NCBI GenBank assembly: GCA_002284615.2
Contig: MU069565.1
Coordinates: 274,158-310,992 of the forward strand
From: Dunaliella salina
Taxonomy: Eukaryota; Chlorophyta; Chlorophyceae; Chlamydomonadales; Dunaliellaceae
Direction of reading: 5' to 3'
Length of the DNA: 36,835 nucleotides
The notes under the pieces were generated by a model, which did not search any database, was not told where the DNA came from, and worked only from the letters and a program-made list of their open reading frames with translations. The position numbers and the translations under genes are program-made. Below, one piece after another: positions 35,673-36,835 of this stretch (its first letter is position 1; each line of letters begins with the position of its first letter).

Positions 35673-36835
35673 CTGAGTGCATGTTGGACAGGCAGATTTG
35701 CGCACTTGCAGCTCTGTTGGGCATGCTGGCGTATTTGATGATGGGCCTGAGCGCATGATGAGCACTTCAATTCATGCTTGCATGGTCAGTATACTTAAAA
35801 ACATGCAGCCCAGGAAATTTTTAAACCCTGCAGCGCCATTGCATGGGGCACAAAAAAAACAGGACATGAGAAAGCAGCGTGCATACGGTTGGGTAAAGAG
35901 GGTTGAGCACGTGGCAAAAGAGGGTCAAAGAGCCCCTTTATGACCTCTTTGAAGCCTCTTTTGCCGACTGCACACAACGCTAAGCATGCAGCATGCAGCA
36001 GGCAGCAAACATTCCAATGCAGCAATTGGATCCATGTTGCTGTAAGTTTCCATTCCTTGTGCTGTGGCATGCATGCTGATGCGATGTGCATCGCTGCGGA
36101 CAATACATGCAAACGTCCTGCAGGTTCCACGTACAGGCCAAAACAGTTGAAATGGCATGTCAGCTACAAGCTTGGCGGAGGTCCGACAGTGACAATTATT
36201 TCATCCCCTCAATCATCTTGGCTGAAACATCACAAATCACTATCCCTTGAATCAGTTCTTGCTAGCCGACAACCTCAACAGTAAATTGTCAAAAATGGGC
36301 TGGGAAGGTTCACAACATGCATTTTTGGGGCGGAGCTCCCTTTTAAGGGGCGTAGCCCCTCAGTGTTGGTGTAAGTCAACACTGAAAGAATTGAGAGTCA
36401 ACACGGAAAAAATAAAGCTTTGAGCCACCCAGGCCACCTCAGCTCATAAGGAGGGTACCGCTCAAAAGCTAATTTTTGCGCTGATTCTGTAGCTAGTGCC
36501 TGGTGCACGGTCAAGTACTCTTGCCCGGCCAAGGCGATGAGAGCTCCACAGAAGCATTCCGTCAAAGCCAAACATTTAGATTTTTCATCAACTATCATTG
36601 AATTGATAGAATTGTAATTTTGCCTCTCTGCTCTGAGTTGGCATAGACGTGGCAGAGACATAAACATCGTTGCAACAAGCACTCTCATGGAGACATGCTA
36701 TCGTGTGGGGTGCTCAAAGCATGGAGGTAGGAGAGTTACAACTGCCCAGCACTGTTGACACAACTCCTTAGCCCTCGTGTGCACGAGCAGGGGGGGGTGC
36801 AAGGGGGGCGCAGCCCCCCCCTGCATGATTCATTT
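35673..36835. other. Right flank, no supported gene
   Basis: This may be the 5' region of the gene. It has a possible start codon at 35768-35770 in frame with exon 1. GC-rich hairpins occur at about 36328-36360 (GGGGCGGAGCTCCC and GGGGCGTAGCCCC) and 36796-36821 (GGGGGGCGCAGCCCCCC). An inverted pair CAGTGTTG/CAACACTG lies at 36361-36383. A 96-codon minus ORF (36398-36688) has no supporting context. Confidence 0.5.

Noticed and set aside
36398..36688. 96-codon minus-strand ORF upstream of the gene
   Set aside because: It ends in a stop before a hairpin repeat and has no donor joining to exon 1. No recognised family.

Overview
The window looks like nuclear DNA of a chlorophycean green alga, most likely a Dunaliella-type genome. 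The signs are roughly balanced base composition, TTTAGGG-type interstitial telomere motifs, a TGTAA polyadenylation signal, very small exons in very long repeat-filled introns, and long (CA)n/(TG)n tracts. The organism call is inference. There are no rRNA or tRNA genes, no CRISPR array and no convincing plus-strand gene.

One gene accounts for nearly the whole window. It is on the minus strand and reads from about 35.67 kb (5' part; the true start may lie further right or outside) down to a TAG stop at 275-277, with a TGTAA signal at 102-106. I assembled 24 coding exons by hand (35551-35672 down to 275-342). They total about 4.59 kb of CDS, about 1,528 residues, in 35.4 kb, so introns are about 87% of the gene. 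Splice phases agree at every junction except exon 13/14, and split codons are completed correctly at 12 junctions. The product has a basic, Ser/Pro-rich N-terminus, a mostly helical conserved-looking middle (about residues 119-722), an acidic/Gln-rich linker, and a 720-residue Pro/Gln/Ala/His-rich disordered tail in one large exon (2295-4455). I do not recognise the family with confidence.

The striking feature is the introns. In at least twelve places the tandem array that fills an intron is made of degenerate copies of the adjacent exon-intron junction. Examples are copies of the acceptor plus exon start beside exons 2, 6, 12, 19, 21 and 22, and copies of the exon end plus donor beside exons 1, 6, 8, 12, 18 and 19. 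Beside exons 3, 14 and 23 the copies are mainly of the intron start at the donor. Each array abuts its parent junction and decays with distance. This looks like a general mode of intron growth by tandem amplification of splice junctions, and it leaves dozens of decoy splice sites and pseudo-exon fragments.

Mobile elements: a clear 690-bp non-autonomous hAT element (4480-5169) with 17-bp TIRs and a perfect 8-bp target duplication sits 24 bp upstream of the exon 23 acceptor. A roughly 200-bp hAT-like MITE lies at 14761-14963. A much decayed hAT-like stretch may lie at 22.6-23.3 kb. The right end (35.7-36.8 kb) is intergenic or 5' sequence with GC-rich hairpins and no supported gene.
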